37,867 nucleotides of DNA from Zestosphaera sp. (GCA_038727705.1 JAVYVJ010000002.1:1-37867); one strand, 5' to 3'; counted from the first letter of the stretch, positions 12,882 through 21,568 are shown. Program-made: numbers and translations. The notes: generated by a model not told the origin, from the sequence alone.

Positions 12882-15479
12882 GTGAGAGGCTGCTTAAGTG
12901 ATTACGTGCTCGACTGGTTCCTCAGCAAGTACAGGGAGTTCACCCCACCGCAACTCCTGGCGATACCCAGGATTAAGGAGGGTGAGAATGTCCTCATATC
13001 CTCCCCCACGGGAACTGGTAAGACCCTAGCAGTCTTCCTCCCGATAATAGACGAACTGCTTAAAGCCGCATCCTTGGGAGCGCTTGAGGATCAGGTGTAC
13101 GTGGTCTACGTGTCACCCCTCAGAGCGCTGAATAACGACATGAGGAGGAACTTAACGCAGCCCATTCAGGAGCTACGTGAGCACGCTCGGAAAACCCGCG
13201 GGCTTGAGTTGCCGGAGGTCAGGGTCGGCGTGAGAACCAGCGACACCACACAGTCCGAGAAGTCCAGAATGCTTGTCAAGCCCCCTCACATATTGATAAC
13301 CACCCCGGAATCCCTCGCCATATCCATAACCGCGCCTAAGTTCAGGGAGAGGTTGAGGCATGTGAGGTGGGTGGTGGTTGACGAGATCCACGAGCTCGCC
13401 TCCAGCAAGAGGGGAGCGCTCCTCACGCTGACGCTCGAGAGGCTTGAGGAGTTCGTGGGCAGGAGGCTTCAGAGGATAGGGCTCAGCGCCACGATATCCC
13501 CCCTGGACGAGGTGGCTAAGTTCCTCTCAGGGTATGATGATTTCGGAAGACCTAGGGAATGCGTAGTGGTTGACGCTAGATTCGTCAAGCCTGTGGAGTT
13601 GCAGGTAGTGACTCCCAGCGTCGACATAGTGAGCGCGCCTGCCGAGAGGCTAAACGAATCCATCTACAGAGTCCTCAAGAGGGTGATAAGCTCCCACAGA
13701 ACGACCCTAGTGTTCACCAACACGAGAAGCTCCACCGAGAGGGTTGTCCACAAACTCAAGAAGATGTTCTCAGGGAACAGTGTCGAGGGTCTAGACGAGA
13801 TAGAGGCGCACCACAGCTCCCTAAGCCGTGAGGTCAGGCTCGAGGTTGAGAGCAAGCTGAAGGAGGGTAAGCTGAGGGCGGTGACCTGCTCAACTTCACT
13901 TGAGCTTGGGATTGACATAGGCTACGTTGATTCTGTGGTGTTGCTCAGCAGCCCTAAGAGCGTCACCAGACTCCTGCAGAGGGTGGGCCGATCAGGCCAC
14001 AACGTGAGTGATGTCAGTAAGGGGTACTTGATAGCGGTGGACAGGGACGACCTGGTTGAGGTGACGGTGCTCGCCCACCTAGCCAGGCTCAGGAGGCTGG
14101 ACAACGTCCACATACCTATGAAGCCTCTTGACATTCTGGCCCAGTCGCTCGTCGGCATGTCGCTGGAGAGGAAGTGGTCAGTTGGCGATGCCTACAGAGT
14201 GGTCAGGAGATCCTACAACTACTCAACCCTCACATACGACGAGTTCCTCAACGTTCTGAAATACCTCGCCGGCAGGTACGAGGTCGTGCCGGACGGCGTG
14301 CCCGTCTACTCTAAGATATGGTTCGACGAGGAGGAGGGGGTCTTCGGCAGGAAGAAGTCAGTGAGGATGATCTACTACCTCAACGCCGGCGCGATCCCTG
14401 ACGAGACTAAGATGAGGGTCTTCTTAGACGGACGCAAGTATATAGGTGATTTAGAGGAGGAGTTCGTCGAGTACCTGGAGCCCGGCGACATATTCGTCTT
14501 GGGTGGGAGGACCTACATGTTCGTCAGGAGTGAGGGGCTCAGGGTGATCGTCAGGGACGCTGAGAAGCAGAGGCCTACGGTCCCCTCCTGGTTTTCAGAG
14601 GCTCTGCCGCTGTCCTACGACTCGGCCCTCGAGGTAGGCAGATTTAGAGGGATTGTTGGTGAGTGGGTCTCCAAGCACGGTGTGAGAAGAGCTGCTGAGA
14701 TGATCTCCTCTAACTACGGGCTGGGGTTGAGGGAGGCCAGGTACATCGCCCGCTACGTGTCGGAACAGCTTAAAGCTTGTGGGAAGATTCCGACGGACAG
14801 GGAGCTCCTGATCGAGGTGTGGCGTGAGAACGACGTATGCAACCTGATCTTCCACTACCTCTTTGGCAGGAGAGTCAATCAGGTCCTCTCCAGGGCGTAC
14901 GCACACAGCCTCAGCAACGAGCTGGGGATCCCCGTAAGAGTCACGGTCTCTGACAACGGCTTCATGCTGACCGTGCCTGGGGACGCCCGCCTGGACTTGA
15001 ACCTACTTAGGAAGGTGGTCAGCAACCTAACCCACGAAACCCTCAGAGGGATTCTGGTCAAAGCACTCAGGAGGAGTGAGATATTGAAGAGGAAATTCAG
15101 GCACGTTGCCGAAAGATCCCTAGCCTTGCTTAAGGTCTACAGAGGGGTTGAGACCAGCGTTAGTAGGAGGGAGGTGAACTCAGAGACCCTGCTCAGAGTG
15201 TCTGAGAATCTGCCGGGCTACCCACTCCTCGCAGAGACCTACAGGGAGGTGCTGGAGGACTCGATGGACATACACCACGCTGAGGAGGTCTTGAAGAGGA
15301 TAGCGTTGGGGGAGGCCACGGTCGACTACCTCGTGTCTCAAGACGCGCCATGTCCGTTCAGCCATAGCCTCATCGTGCAGGGATATAGCGACGTGGTTCT
15401 GATGGAGGACAGGAGGAGGATTTTAAGCATGCTACACGAGAAGGTGCTGGCTAAGATAAGGGCGGGGCGATCTGATTGA
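12882..15479 (+). CDS. lhr: Lhr-family ATP-dependent helicase
   Basis: This is a superfamily 2 helicase of the Lhr group, implicated in DNA repair and recombination. Motifs in order are Q-like FTPPQLLAIP, Walker A PTGTGKT (42-48), Ia SPLRALNNDM, II DEIH (167-170), III GLSATI, IV TLVFTNTRS, V TSLELGIDIG and VI LLQRVGRSGH. A long C-terminal region of about 430 residues contains the winged-helix and Lhr-specific domains. At 865 aa it is complete for the Lhr core. GTG 12882 has an AGAGGT ribosome site 8 nt upstream. The stop codon overlaps the start of the glycosyltransferase (TTGA), an odd functional pairing that may only reflect gene packing. Subgroup Lhr1 versus Lhr2 is not resolved. Confidence 0.9.
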   Translation: MRGCLSDYVLDWFLSKYREFTPPQLLAIPRIKEGENVLISSPTGTGKTLAVFLPIIDELLKAASLGALEDQVYVVYVSPLRALNNDMRRNLTQPIQELREHARKTRGLELPEVRVGVRTSDTTQSEKSRMLVKPPHILITTPESLAISITAPKFRERLRHVRWVVVDEIHELASSKRGALLTLTLERLEEFVGRRLQRIGLSATISPLDEVAKFLSGYDDFGRPRECVVVDARFVKPVELQVVTPSVDIVSAPAERLNESIYRVLKRVISSHRTTLVFTNTRSSTERVVHKLKKMFSGNSVEGLDEIEAHHSSLSREVRLEVESKLKEGKLRAVTCSTSLELGIDIGYVDSVVLLSSPKSVTRLLQRVGRSGHNVSDVSKGYLIAVDRDDLVEVTVLAHLARLRRLDNVHIPMKPLDILAQSLVGMSLERKWSVGDAYRVVRRSYNYSTLTYDEFLNVLKYLAGRYEVVPDGVPVYSKIWFDEEEGVFGRKKSVRMIYYLNAGAIPDETKMRVFLDGRKYIGDLEEEFVEYLEPGDIFVLGGRTYMFVRSEGLRVIVRDAEKQRPTVPSWFSEALPLSYDSALEVGRFRGIVGEWVSKHGVRRAAEMISSNYGLGLREARYIARYVSEQLKACGKIPTDRELLIEVWRENDVCNLIFHYLFGRRVNQVLSRAYAHSLSNELGIPVRVTVSDNGFMLTVPGDARLDLNLLRKVVSNLTHETLRGILVKALRRSEILKRKFRHVAERSLALLKVYRGVETSVSRREVNSETLLRVSENLPGYPLLAETYREVLEDSMDIHHAEEVLKRIALGEATVDYLVSQDAPCPFSHSLIVQGYSDVVLMEDRRRILSMLHEKVLAKIRAGRSD

Positions 15480-16537
15480 AGGTCTCGGTAGTGGTTCCAA
15501 CATATAACGAAAGGGAGAACATTCATGAACTACTATCCAGGATCAGCAGGGCTCTCGACGGGTTCGAGTATGAGGTGGTTGTAGTTGATGACAACTCCCC
15601 GGACGGGACTGCAGAGTATGCGGCCGAGCTCTCCGCCATATATCCTGTCAGACTGGTCAGGAGGGAGGGCAAGTTAGGCCTTACGTCCGCAGTGATTGAC
15701 GGAGCTAAGGTGGCTAGGGGGGATTACGTGGTGGTCATGGATGCCGACCTTCAGCATCCGCCTGAGGTCATTAGAGACCTCCTCAAGAAGGCTGATTCCT
15801 GCGACCTGGTTATAGCGTCCAGATATGTAGAGGGAGGGGGTGCTGAGGGCTTCACGTTTGCCAGGCGGGTAATATCCTTGGGGGCCACCTACCTAGCCAG
15901 GATATTAATACCTCATGCGAAGGGGGTCAGGGACCCCATGTCCGGGTTCTTCCTAGTGAGGAGGGAGTTGCTCAAGGACTTAAAGCCGGTGATGCCTAAG
16001 GGTTATAAGGTGTTGCTGGAGGTTCTTGCACACCGTGAAGGGTTGAAGATCTGTGAGATCCCCTACACGTTCTGCTCTAGGGTTAGGGGGGCATCCAAGC
16101 TAAGCAGGCGCGAGATACTCAACTACATCAAGCAGTTGTTGATGCTGATGCCCGATTACTACAAGTTCGCTGTGGTCGGTGCGTCCGGGGTGGCTGTCAA
16201 CTTAGGCACGGTCGCTCTGCTTGAACACGTGCTCACCGTACCTCACGTGATAGCGTCAGCGGTTGGGATCGAGGTATCGCTCACCAACAACTTCGTCTGG
16301 AACGACCTGTGGACCTTCAGGGAGCGTAGGGGTGGAGGCTGGGTGGCGAGGTACCTTAAGTACCACCTCTCAACGCTTGCAGGCAACCTCGCCCAATACC
16401 TGGCCTCGCAGGCGGTCTACTATACTGTGTTGAAGGTGCCTGTAGCGGCCCAGGCGGTCGGGACGGTAGTAGGGTATATAATAAATTACTTCCTGAGCAG
16501 GAGCTACGTCTGGAAGGGCGGTAGCGTCAGCTCTTAA
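15476..16537 (+). CDS. Dolichol-phosphate mannosyltransferase-like GT2 fused to GtrA membrane domain
   Basis: The first 225 residues or so form a GT-A family 2 glycosyltransferase with VVPTYNERENI, VVDDNSPDGT and the metal/nucleotide motif MDADLQHPP. The last 125 residues form a GtrA-like membrane domain with about four helices (FAVVGASGVAVNLGTVALL and later hydrophobic blocks). This architecture matches the Pyrococcus furiosus dolichyl-phosphate mannose synthase. The predicted reaction transfers mannose or another hexose from GDP/UDP to a dolichol-phosphate carrier at the cytoplasmic face, for N-glycans of the S-layer. Start TTG 15476 overlaps the Lhr stop. The sugar specificity is inferred. 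Confidence 0.87.
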   Translation: MKVSVVVPTYNERENIHELLSRISRALDGFEYEVVVVDDNSPDGTAEYAAELSAIYPVRLVRREGKLGLTSAVIDGAKVARGDYVVVMDADLQHPPEVIRDLLKKADSCDLVIASRYVEGGGAEGFTFARRVISLGATYLARILIPHAKGVRDPMSGFFLVRRELLKDLKPVMPKGYKVLLEVLAHREGLKICEIPYTFCSRVRGASKLSRREILNYIKQLLMLMPDYYKFAVVGASGVAVNLGTVALLEHVLTVPHVIASAVGIEVSLTNNFVWNDLWTFRERRGGGWVARYLKYHLSTLAGNLAQYLASQAVYYTVLKVPVAAQAVGTVVGYIINYFLSRSYVWKGGSVSS

Positions 16538-16541
16538 CACG

Positions 16542-16550
16542 CTTTTAAAC
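16542..16550 (+). promoter_or_regulatory. TATA box of the EamA transporter gene
   Basis: CTTTTAAAC lies 28-36 nt before an ATG at 16578. This is the spacing expected for a leaderless transcript. It supports 16578, rather than the internal GTG 16615, as the ancestral start. Confidence 0.5.
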
Positions 16551-16614
16551 CTACAGCCAAACATCTTGATTGGTGTTATGACTGCTAGGATATGGCTACG
16601 CTTTCATTACTGCC

Positions 16615-17448
16615 GTGATGCAGGCGCTCAACACCGCCTTCACCAGCAGATACAGGAGATCGATACATCCGATACTCCTCACAGGACTCAGAGCTTTAAT
16701 GAGCCTCGCACCAGCCATCGCGGTGTGCTTTCTCACAGGCTTTAGAGCGGATACTGCCCTCACCAGCGTCCTCCTATTCATCGCGTCAGCCCTCATAGGT
16801 CCTGGGGTGGGGGACGCTGCCTACACTAAGGCCATCCAGATGGTGGGGGGCGGGAGGGCCGTCATCGTGGCCAACATCTACATATTCGTGGCTCAAGCAC
16901 TCTCAACCCTGACTGGAGAGGTGTTGGGCTTCGGAGTAGTGCTGGGGGCCGTCCTGGCGTTCACCGGATCCGCGATTTCCGTGTCCCACAACATGAATCG
17001 GGGGAGCGCCTCCCTGAGGGGGATATGCTACGCGGCTCTCGCGTCGCTTAGCTGGGGTCTCGGCACGGTGTTGAATAGGGTGGCGCTCAACTACGCCGAA
17101 CCTATGTCGTTGCTGACGATCAGGATGTTAGTCCTTACCGCAGTCTTCATCCCTGCAGGACTGCTCACCATCTCCGCGAAGAAAGACTACAGCATACACA
17201 CTAACCTAGGAAATCTGATCAAGTGCTCGATCATAACAGGACTTGTGGGCTGGTTCAGCGGCATGTACTTCTTCCTCCTATCGCTGGCCACCATAGGGAC
17301 CGCGTCAACGGTTATCGTGACGGCCTCAGTCCCCATAATGTCTATGGCTATGAATAAGATCGTGGCCAAGGAACCACTCGGCCTCAGGCTCGTTCTGGGA
17401 GCCAGCCTAACGTCACTCGGCATAGGGGTGGCGGCCCTCCTAAGCTGA
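16615..17448 (+). CDS. EamA/DMT-family transporter, apparent 5' frameshift
   Basis: This is a drug/metabolite-type transporter with about ten hydrophobic segments in two EamA repeats; the second repeat starts near ICYAALASLSWGLGTVLNRVA. The substrate is unknown. The clean frame begins at GTG 16615, but this cuts the first membrane helix and has no ribosome site. The same frame read upstream gives GYGYAFITAVMQALNTAF, a standard EamA N terminus, closed by a TAG at 16585-16587. Removing one base near 16587 would fuse it to ATG 16578, giving MTAGYGYAFITAV. That ATG sits properly behind a TATA box. Hence the gene may be frameshifted (a real mutation or an assembly error), or an N-terminally shortened protein may be made. 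Confidence 0.75.
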   Translation: MMQALNTAFTSRYRRSIHPILLTGLRALMSLAPAIAVCFLTGFRADTALTSVLLFIASALIGPGVGDAAYTKAIQMVGGGRAVIVANIYIFVAQALSTLTGEVLGFGVVLGAVLAFTGSAISVSHNMNRGSASLRGICYAALASLSWGLGTVLNRVALNYAEPMSLLTIRMLVLTAVFIPAGLLTISAKKDYSIHTNLGNLIKCSIITGLVGWFSGMYFFLLSLATIGTASTVIVTASVPIMSMAMNKIVAKEPLGLRLVLGASLTSLGIGVAALLS

Positions 17449-17492
17449 CCGACCATACCTCGGAATATATCACATCCCTGCGGACGCGGTTA

Positions 17493-17620
17493 AGATGGAA
17501 TTAATTTGGGTGGGGGATGGGACCCACCAAGGCGTCAGGCGGGACGAAGACTGAGCACCGATGAAACGCCGACCATCGGGGAACGACCGTCAACCGATGA
17601 AGAGTTGCCAGTGATTTTAT
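17493..17620 (+). ncRNA. Candidate structured RNA with competing hairpins
   Basis: A TATA-like GAATATAT at 17463-17470 could start a transcript near 17493-17496. Downstream are the hairpin GGTGGG/CCCACC (17509-17514 with 17523-17528) and three related words: CCGATG at 17558-17563, CATCGG at 17574-17579, and CCGATG at 17594-17599. The middle word can pair with either neighbour, so two mutually exclusive stems are possible. The segment ends with a T-rich GATTTTAT near 17613-17620. The next gene appears leaderless from its own promoter, so this is not its leader. No known RNA family was recognised; it remains a candidate only. Confidence 0.25.
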
Positions 17621-17731
17621 CTAATAGTGCGGTCTTTAGAGGCTCTGCAGGCCGGGCCGGACTCGGAGAGGTGGTCAGCGCGGTAGGTTCAGGAGCTCCT
17701 ATGATTCAAGCCGGAGGTTGCTAAGAGTCCC

Positions 17732-17740
17732 GATATTTTA
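17732..17740 (+). promoter_or_regulatory. TATA box of the LeuA-family gene
   Basis: GATATTTTA ends 26 nt before ATG 17766. This decides the start: upstream GTG 17745 would lie too close to the TATA box to be on the mRNA. Confidence 0.55.
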
Positions 17741-17765
17741 AGTCGTGTGTAGTAATTTAATTTGG

Positions 17766-18992
17766 ATGAGCATTATGGCATGGCTCACTGATAAGTGGTT
17801 CGTAAGTCCTTATAATTATGTCGATGAAGTCCGTAAGAGCATGAAGTTGCCTGAGAAGGTATACATCCACGACACCACATTGAGGGATGGTGAGCAACAA
17901 CCCGGAGTGGTTTTCAGGAAGGGTGAGAAGCTGGAGATAGCTATGGCTCTGGACGACGCCGGGGTCGACTTCATAGAGGCGGGGATGCCGGCCGTCTCAA
18001 GAGAGGATCTGGAGGCAGCTAAAGCCATCGCCAGGCAGGGTCTTAAGGCTAAGGTGTTGGTATTCACCAGATGTCTGAAGGAGGACGTGGACCTGGCCCT
18101 CGAGGCGGAGGTCCCCGGGGTGGTTATGGAGTTGCCTGCAAGCGATCACATAATGGAGTACGCCTACAAGTGGCCCATCGATAAGGCTTTGGAGAGGTCT
18201 CAGGACGCTGTGGAGTACGCTAAGCAACACGGCCTCTACGTCAAGCTGTTCACGATAGATGCTACGAGATCTAGCCTCGAATTCCTCAAGACGATGACCG
18301 AGAGTGTCGGCAGGAGGCTGGACGTCCTCACCATAGCGGACACCTTCGGCGTCATGAACCCATACGCTATGGAGTACTTCATAAGAAGGGTCAGGGAGTT
18401 TGTGGATAAGCCTGTGGAGGTACACACTCATGACGACTTTGGTCTGGCGGTCGCAAACTCCGTGGCCGCTGTGGTGGGCGGTGCGACAACAGTACATGTG
18501 ACCGTTAACGGGATTGGGGAGAGATCAGGGAATGCGGCCTTGGAGGAGACGGTGCTCACGCTGGAGCTTCTGCTGGGGGTTAGGACTAACGTCAGGCTGA
18601 ACAGGCTGTACAAGCTATCGAAACTTGTTGAGAGTCTGTCGGGAGTGCCGTTACCGCCTCAGAAGGCTGTCGTGGGAGATAACGCGGTGAGGATAGAGTC
18701 TGGGATTCTGGCTGATTGGTGGTACAGCGTGAAGGACTCAAGACCCGTTGAGGTGCTACCTTATCTGCCGACGCTGGTGGGTAGGAAGGCGGATGTGTCA
18801 GTGCTCCTCGGAAAGAAGTCAGGCAGGAGGAACGTAGTTGAGAAGCTGAGGGAGTGGAGGATCAGTGTGAGGGATGAGGAGGTGGCTTTGATTCTGATGA
18901 GGCTGAAGGATATAGCGGTCGAGAGGAAGAGGATCCTGACGGAGGATGAGTTCAGGGAACTAGTGCGGGAAGTCCTCAGAGCTAAGGTCTAG
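17766..18992 (+). CDS. Homocitrate / 2-isopropylmalate / citramalate synthase family enzyme
   Basis: This is a DRE-TIM metallolyase that condenses acetyl-CoA with a 2-oxoacid. Signatures are IHDTTLRDGEQQPGV at the N terminus and EVHTHDDFGLAVANS with the metal-binding HxH. NGIGERSGNAALEE near the end of the barrel is characteristic of this family. The protein has 408 residues and lacks the regulatory LeuA dimer domain, so it should be free of leucine-type feedback control. Substrate (2-oxoglutarate, 2-oxoisovalerate or pyruvate) cannot be read with confidence. No leuB/C/D or lysine genes are adjacent. ATG 17766 is chosen from the TATA position. Confidence 0.83.
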   Translation: MSIMAWLTDKWFVSPYNYVDEVRKSMKLPEKVYIHDTTLRDGEQQPGVVFRKGEKLEIAMALDDAGVDFIEAGMPAVSREDLEAAKAIARQGLKAKVLVFTRCLKEDVDLALEAEVPGVVMELPASDHIMEYAYKWPIDKALERSQDAVEYAKQHGLYVKLFTIDATRSSLEFLKTMTESVGRRLDVLTIADTFGVMNPYAMEYFIRRVREFVDKPVEVHTHDDFGLAVANSVAAVVGGATTVHVTVNGIGERSGNAALEETVLTLELLLGVRTNVRLNRLYKLSKLVESLSGVPLPPQKAVVGDNAVRIESGILADWWYSVKDSRPVEVLPYLPTLVGRKADVSVLLGKKSGRRNVVEKLREWRISVRDEEVALILMRLKDIAVERKRILTEDEFRELVREVLRAKV

Positions 18993-19056
18993 GCCCTCGG
19001 GGAAGTCCAAACACTTTATTTTAAAGCAAGCATACCTAATTATTCGGTGTTTAGCG

Positions 19057-19623
19057 ATGATGGTCAGCAGAGCGGAAGTATACGACCTGCTAACCCGTCA
19101 CTTGAAGGACGAGAGGATGATCAAACACTGCATAGCCACGGAAGCCATCATGAGGGCTCTAGCCAAGAAGCTCGGCGAGAACGAGGGTATGTGGGGTCTT
19201 GTAGGTCTCCTGCATGACATCGACTACGACTACGTTGGAAGGGATCCGCTCAAGCACGGGCTGGGCGCCCTGGAGCTCTTAAAGGGGGTCCTTCCCGACC
19301 ACGCCTTAGAGGCGATAGCAATGCACAACGACCGAAACGGGTTCAGAAGCCCCTCAGAGGCTGCGGTGAGGCTCTCCCACGCGCTCAGGGCCTCAGACCA
19401 CCTCTCAGGCCTCATCGTAGCAACGGCTCTAGTGATGCCGGGCAAGAGGCTGAGTGAGGTGAAGGTGGAATCCGTAATGAAGAAGTTTAAAGCCAAGGAC
19501 TTCGCGCGCAACATAGACAGGAACAGGATCTTAGAGATTGAGAAGCTCGGCCTAAGCCTGGAGGACTTCCTCAGCGTCGGCTTGGAGGCACTTAACGGAG
19601 TCGCCGGGGAACTCGGCCTCTAG
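19057..19623 (+). CDS. HD-domain phosphohydrolase
   Basis: This 188-aa protein has the HD superfamily metal motifs: H near MIKHCIATEA, the HD pair in LLHDIDYDY, a further His in KHGLGAL and another in IAMHNDRNG. It belongs to the HDIG/YedJ-like hydrolases that cleave phosphoester bonds, often in nucleotides. The substrate is unknown. Two ATGs at 19057 and 19060 follow a TATA-like TTTATTTTAAA. It converges with the creatininase-family gene, 16 nt away. Confidence 0.75.
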   Translation: MMVSRAEVYDLLTRHLKDERMIKHCIATEAIMRALAKKLGENEGMWGLVGLLHDIDYDYVGRDPLKHGLGALELLKGVLPDHALEAIAMHNDRNGFRSPSEAAVRLSHALRASDHLSGLIVATALVMPGKRLSEVKVESVMKKFKAKDFARNIDRNRILEIEKLGLSLEDFLSVGLEALNGVAGELGL

Positions 19624-19639
19624 TCATGGGAGGGTCTCA

Positions 19640-20410
19640 TCAAACGCTCTTCAGATGCTCCAACACCTCCACAAGCCTTGAGACCAGGTGTCCATGGTAC
19701 CGCCTACCCTTCTCAGGAGAGGCCTTGGAAGGACTTCCCGATATGTAGTCACCGCTGATGCTCCCAATTCTTTCCATGTCCTCCCTCGTACTCGGCACGT
19801 AGCAGAGTGTGTCCCTGACGTCCCTGGGGTCCGGGTGATATAGAGGTCTCTCAGCAGGTCTGCAGTCTCTTATCAGCTCCCTCTTAACGAGCCCCGGATA
19901 CCTGTAGAGCATGTGTGAAGTCTCTATTTCGTCCGCGTGCCCGACGGGACCGAAGCCGAGCTCGCTCGCCACCTCCCTACTCATGTAGGCTGGGTCGAAG
20001 AGAACTACATGCACTTTAAGAACCCTCCTAGCTCTCTCAGCAACCACCTGCATCCACGGAATATTCACCAGCCTGTGGCCATTGATCACTACGAACTTTC
20101 TGAAGCCGTGATCACTCAAGGAAGCTACGACATCATGGAGGACCTCACTCAGAACCTCAGGCCTCACACTTATTGTGCCCGGCGCGATCATGTGATGCGG
20201 ACTCCATCCAAACCAGAGCGGCGGGACTATAGGCACCCCTGTTGCGTCGCTTGCGTCCTCGGCCAGAGCTATCGCGACCAATGTGTCAGTGCCTAGCGGA
20301 GCAAACCTACCATGTTGCTCGGTGCTCCCTACAGGCACTAGGATCCTGTCGTCGCCCTCCAAATAGTGTTTAACTTCAGGCCAGGTCATCTCATGCAACC
20401 ACTTAGGCAT
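19640..20410 (-). CDS. Creatininase-family metal-dependent amidohydrolase
   Basis: This is a creatininase/MftE-type hydrolase. Metal-binding blocks are LVPVGSTEQHGRFAPLGTD (Glu, His and Asp ligands), INGHRLVN and GHADEIETSHML. Family members usually carry NGHGGN; this protein has NGHRLVN, which changes the loop after the His. Relatives hydrolyse creatinine or cyclic amides, or trim peptides in cofactor maturation, so the substrate is open. The frame extends to GTG 20428. I chose ATG 20410 because GGGGTGAG lies 6 nt before it. It follows the D-serine-dehydratase-like gene by 27 nt, suggesting a shared operon. Confidence 0.78.
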   Translation of the reverse strand: MPKWLHEMTWPEVKHYLEGDDRILVPVGSTEQHGRFAPLGTDTLVAIALAEDASDATGVPIVPPLWFGWSPHHMIAPGTISVRPEVLSEVLHDVVASLSDHGFRKFVVINGHRLVNIPWMQVVAERARRVLKVHVVLFDPAYMSREVASELGFGPVGHADEIETSHMLYRYPGLVKRELIRDCRPAERPLYHPDPRDVRDTLCYVPSTREDMERIGSISGDYISGSPSKASPEKGRRYHGHLVSRLVEVLEHLKSV

Positions 20411-20437
20411 TTTTGGCTCACCCCGCACTAAATGACG

Positions 20438-21568
20438 TTACTCAATTACCCTGACAGCGACGGGTGGCTTGACCCTCTCCCTCGCGTCAACAGGTATTAG
20501 AGCCTCGACCTCGTCCTTCCTGTAGCCGATCAGGTAGCTGGTGTTATTGGCGACCACGCAGGAGTGGCTGGGTATGATCTCCACCTTATCCCCGACCCTC
20601 AAGTCCGTCGCGCCGTCGACGAGGGCCTTACTCACCTCCTCGGACAGACTGACGATGGTGAGCTCCGGATGCCCTTTTACAATTCCGTAGCCCTTGAGGA
20701 TGGTCGTGCTGTGAGCCCCTCTGTCGGAGCTGAGGGTCTTGCTACCCGCATCTATGATCAGCCTGTCCGGGGCTGGACGCGATATCACGGTGGCTAAGAC
20801 TGTGAGAGCGCAACGGTCCTCAGTAACGGTCCCCAGAGCTACCTGCGTTGCGTCGTAGAAGACGTAGTTGCCCGGCCTCATGACGTTCACGACGTCAGAC
20901 TTAACGACGTGCCTGGATGTGGGGGTGCAACCCGTAGCAACTATGTCCACGTCATGACCACGCTCCCTCAGCAAGGTTGCGGCAGTCCTTAAGGCTCTCA
21001 CCTCATCCTCAGCGCTTCGACGGACTTCCTCAGCGTTCCTGGATGCGTAAGCGTGTCCTGAATGTGTGCAGACCCCTCTAAGCCTGAGGTTAGGGAGTCC
21101 CTGAAGCCTCTCGGCCAGGTCGACCACCCCCTCAGGCTCGACGCCGAGGCGATGGCCACCGCTATCGATCTTAATCAGGTACTCCAAGCTAACACCGCTC
21201 TCCCTCAGGAGCTTGCTGGTTAGGTGGGCTACATCGACGTTGTCTATAGTAAGCATTACACGTGCCCTCCCTGCCAGAGCTATGACGCGCTTCAAGTTCT
21301 CCGGATTCGCTATTGGGTAGGCCATCATGATGTTAGCGAAGCCTTTAGACACGAGGACCTCGGCCTCATCTACGGTGCCTACGAGAAAGCCCTCAGCGCC
21401 TGCCTCATACTGCATTCTAGCTATGGTGGAGCTCTTGTGAGTTTTAACCATGGGCCACAGACTCTTGCCGTGGGATCTGCAGAGGTCAGCCATCTCCCGT
21501 ATGTTAGCCTCTAGGGCATCCAGGTTCACCAGAACGTTGGGGGTTGCTAACTCAAACAACCTCACCAA
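20438..21568 (-). CDS. D-serine dehydratase / D-threonine aldolase-like PLP enzyme
   Basis: This fold-type III PLP enzyme combines an alanine-racemase-like barrel and a C-terminal metal site. MVKTHKS carries the likely Schiff-base lysine (about residue 42-45). IKIDSGGHRLG and THSGHAY are barrel motifs. PSHSCVVANN has the His-x-Cys pair seen in zinc-dependent D-serine dehydratase, where D-threonine aldolases often have His-x-Asp. It probably breaks down a D-hydroxy amino acid to a keto acid or glycine plus aldehyde. Start TTG 21568 (or GTG 21565) has a TTTTAAG box about 32-38 nt upstream. It is the first gene of a likely two-gene unit with the creatininase-family protein. Confidence 0.8.
   Translation of the reverse strand: MVRLFELATPNVLVNLDALEANIREMADLCRSHGKSLWPMVKTHKSSTIARMQYEAGAEGFLVGTVDEAEVLVSKGFANIMMAYPIANPENLKRVIALAGRARVMLTIDNVDVAHLTSKLLRESGVSLEYLIKIDSGGHRLGVEPEGVVDLAERLQGLPNLRLRGVCTHSGHAYASRNAEEVRRSAEDEVRALRTAATLLRERGHDVDIVATGCTPTSRHVVKSDVVNVMRPGNYVFYDATQVALGTVTEDRCALTVLATVISRPAPDRLIIDAGSKTLSSDRGAHSTTILKGYGIVKGHPELTIVSLSEEVSKALVDGATDLRVGDKVEIIPSHSCVVANNTSYLIGYRKDEVEALIPVDARERVKPPVAVRVIE

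Larger units (their letters stand above)
17449..17765. other. 317-nt intergenic region without a credible protein gene
   Basis: The only frame of note (17506-17724, plus, TTG start) encodes a low-complexity Gly/Arg/Ser-rich 72-residue product with no promoter spacing or ribosome site, so I do not call it a gene. The region holds the candidate structured RNA described separately and the promoter of the next gene at 17732-17740. Confidence 0.5.

Noticed and set aside
17551-17610. Possible C/D box RNA from the paired CCGATGA words
   Set aside because: The C box departs from RUGAUGA in the first two positions, and no well-placed CUGA D box follows.
17506-17724. 72-residue open frame upstream of the LeuA-family gene
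   Set aside because: Low-complexity Gly/Arg/Ser-rich product, TTG start with no ribosome site, and no recognisable motif. Structured, non-coding sequence is more plausible.
17997-18497. 166-residue minus-strand frame inside the LeuA-family gene
   Set aside because: Antisense to a clear enzyme and without motif or promoter.
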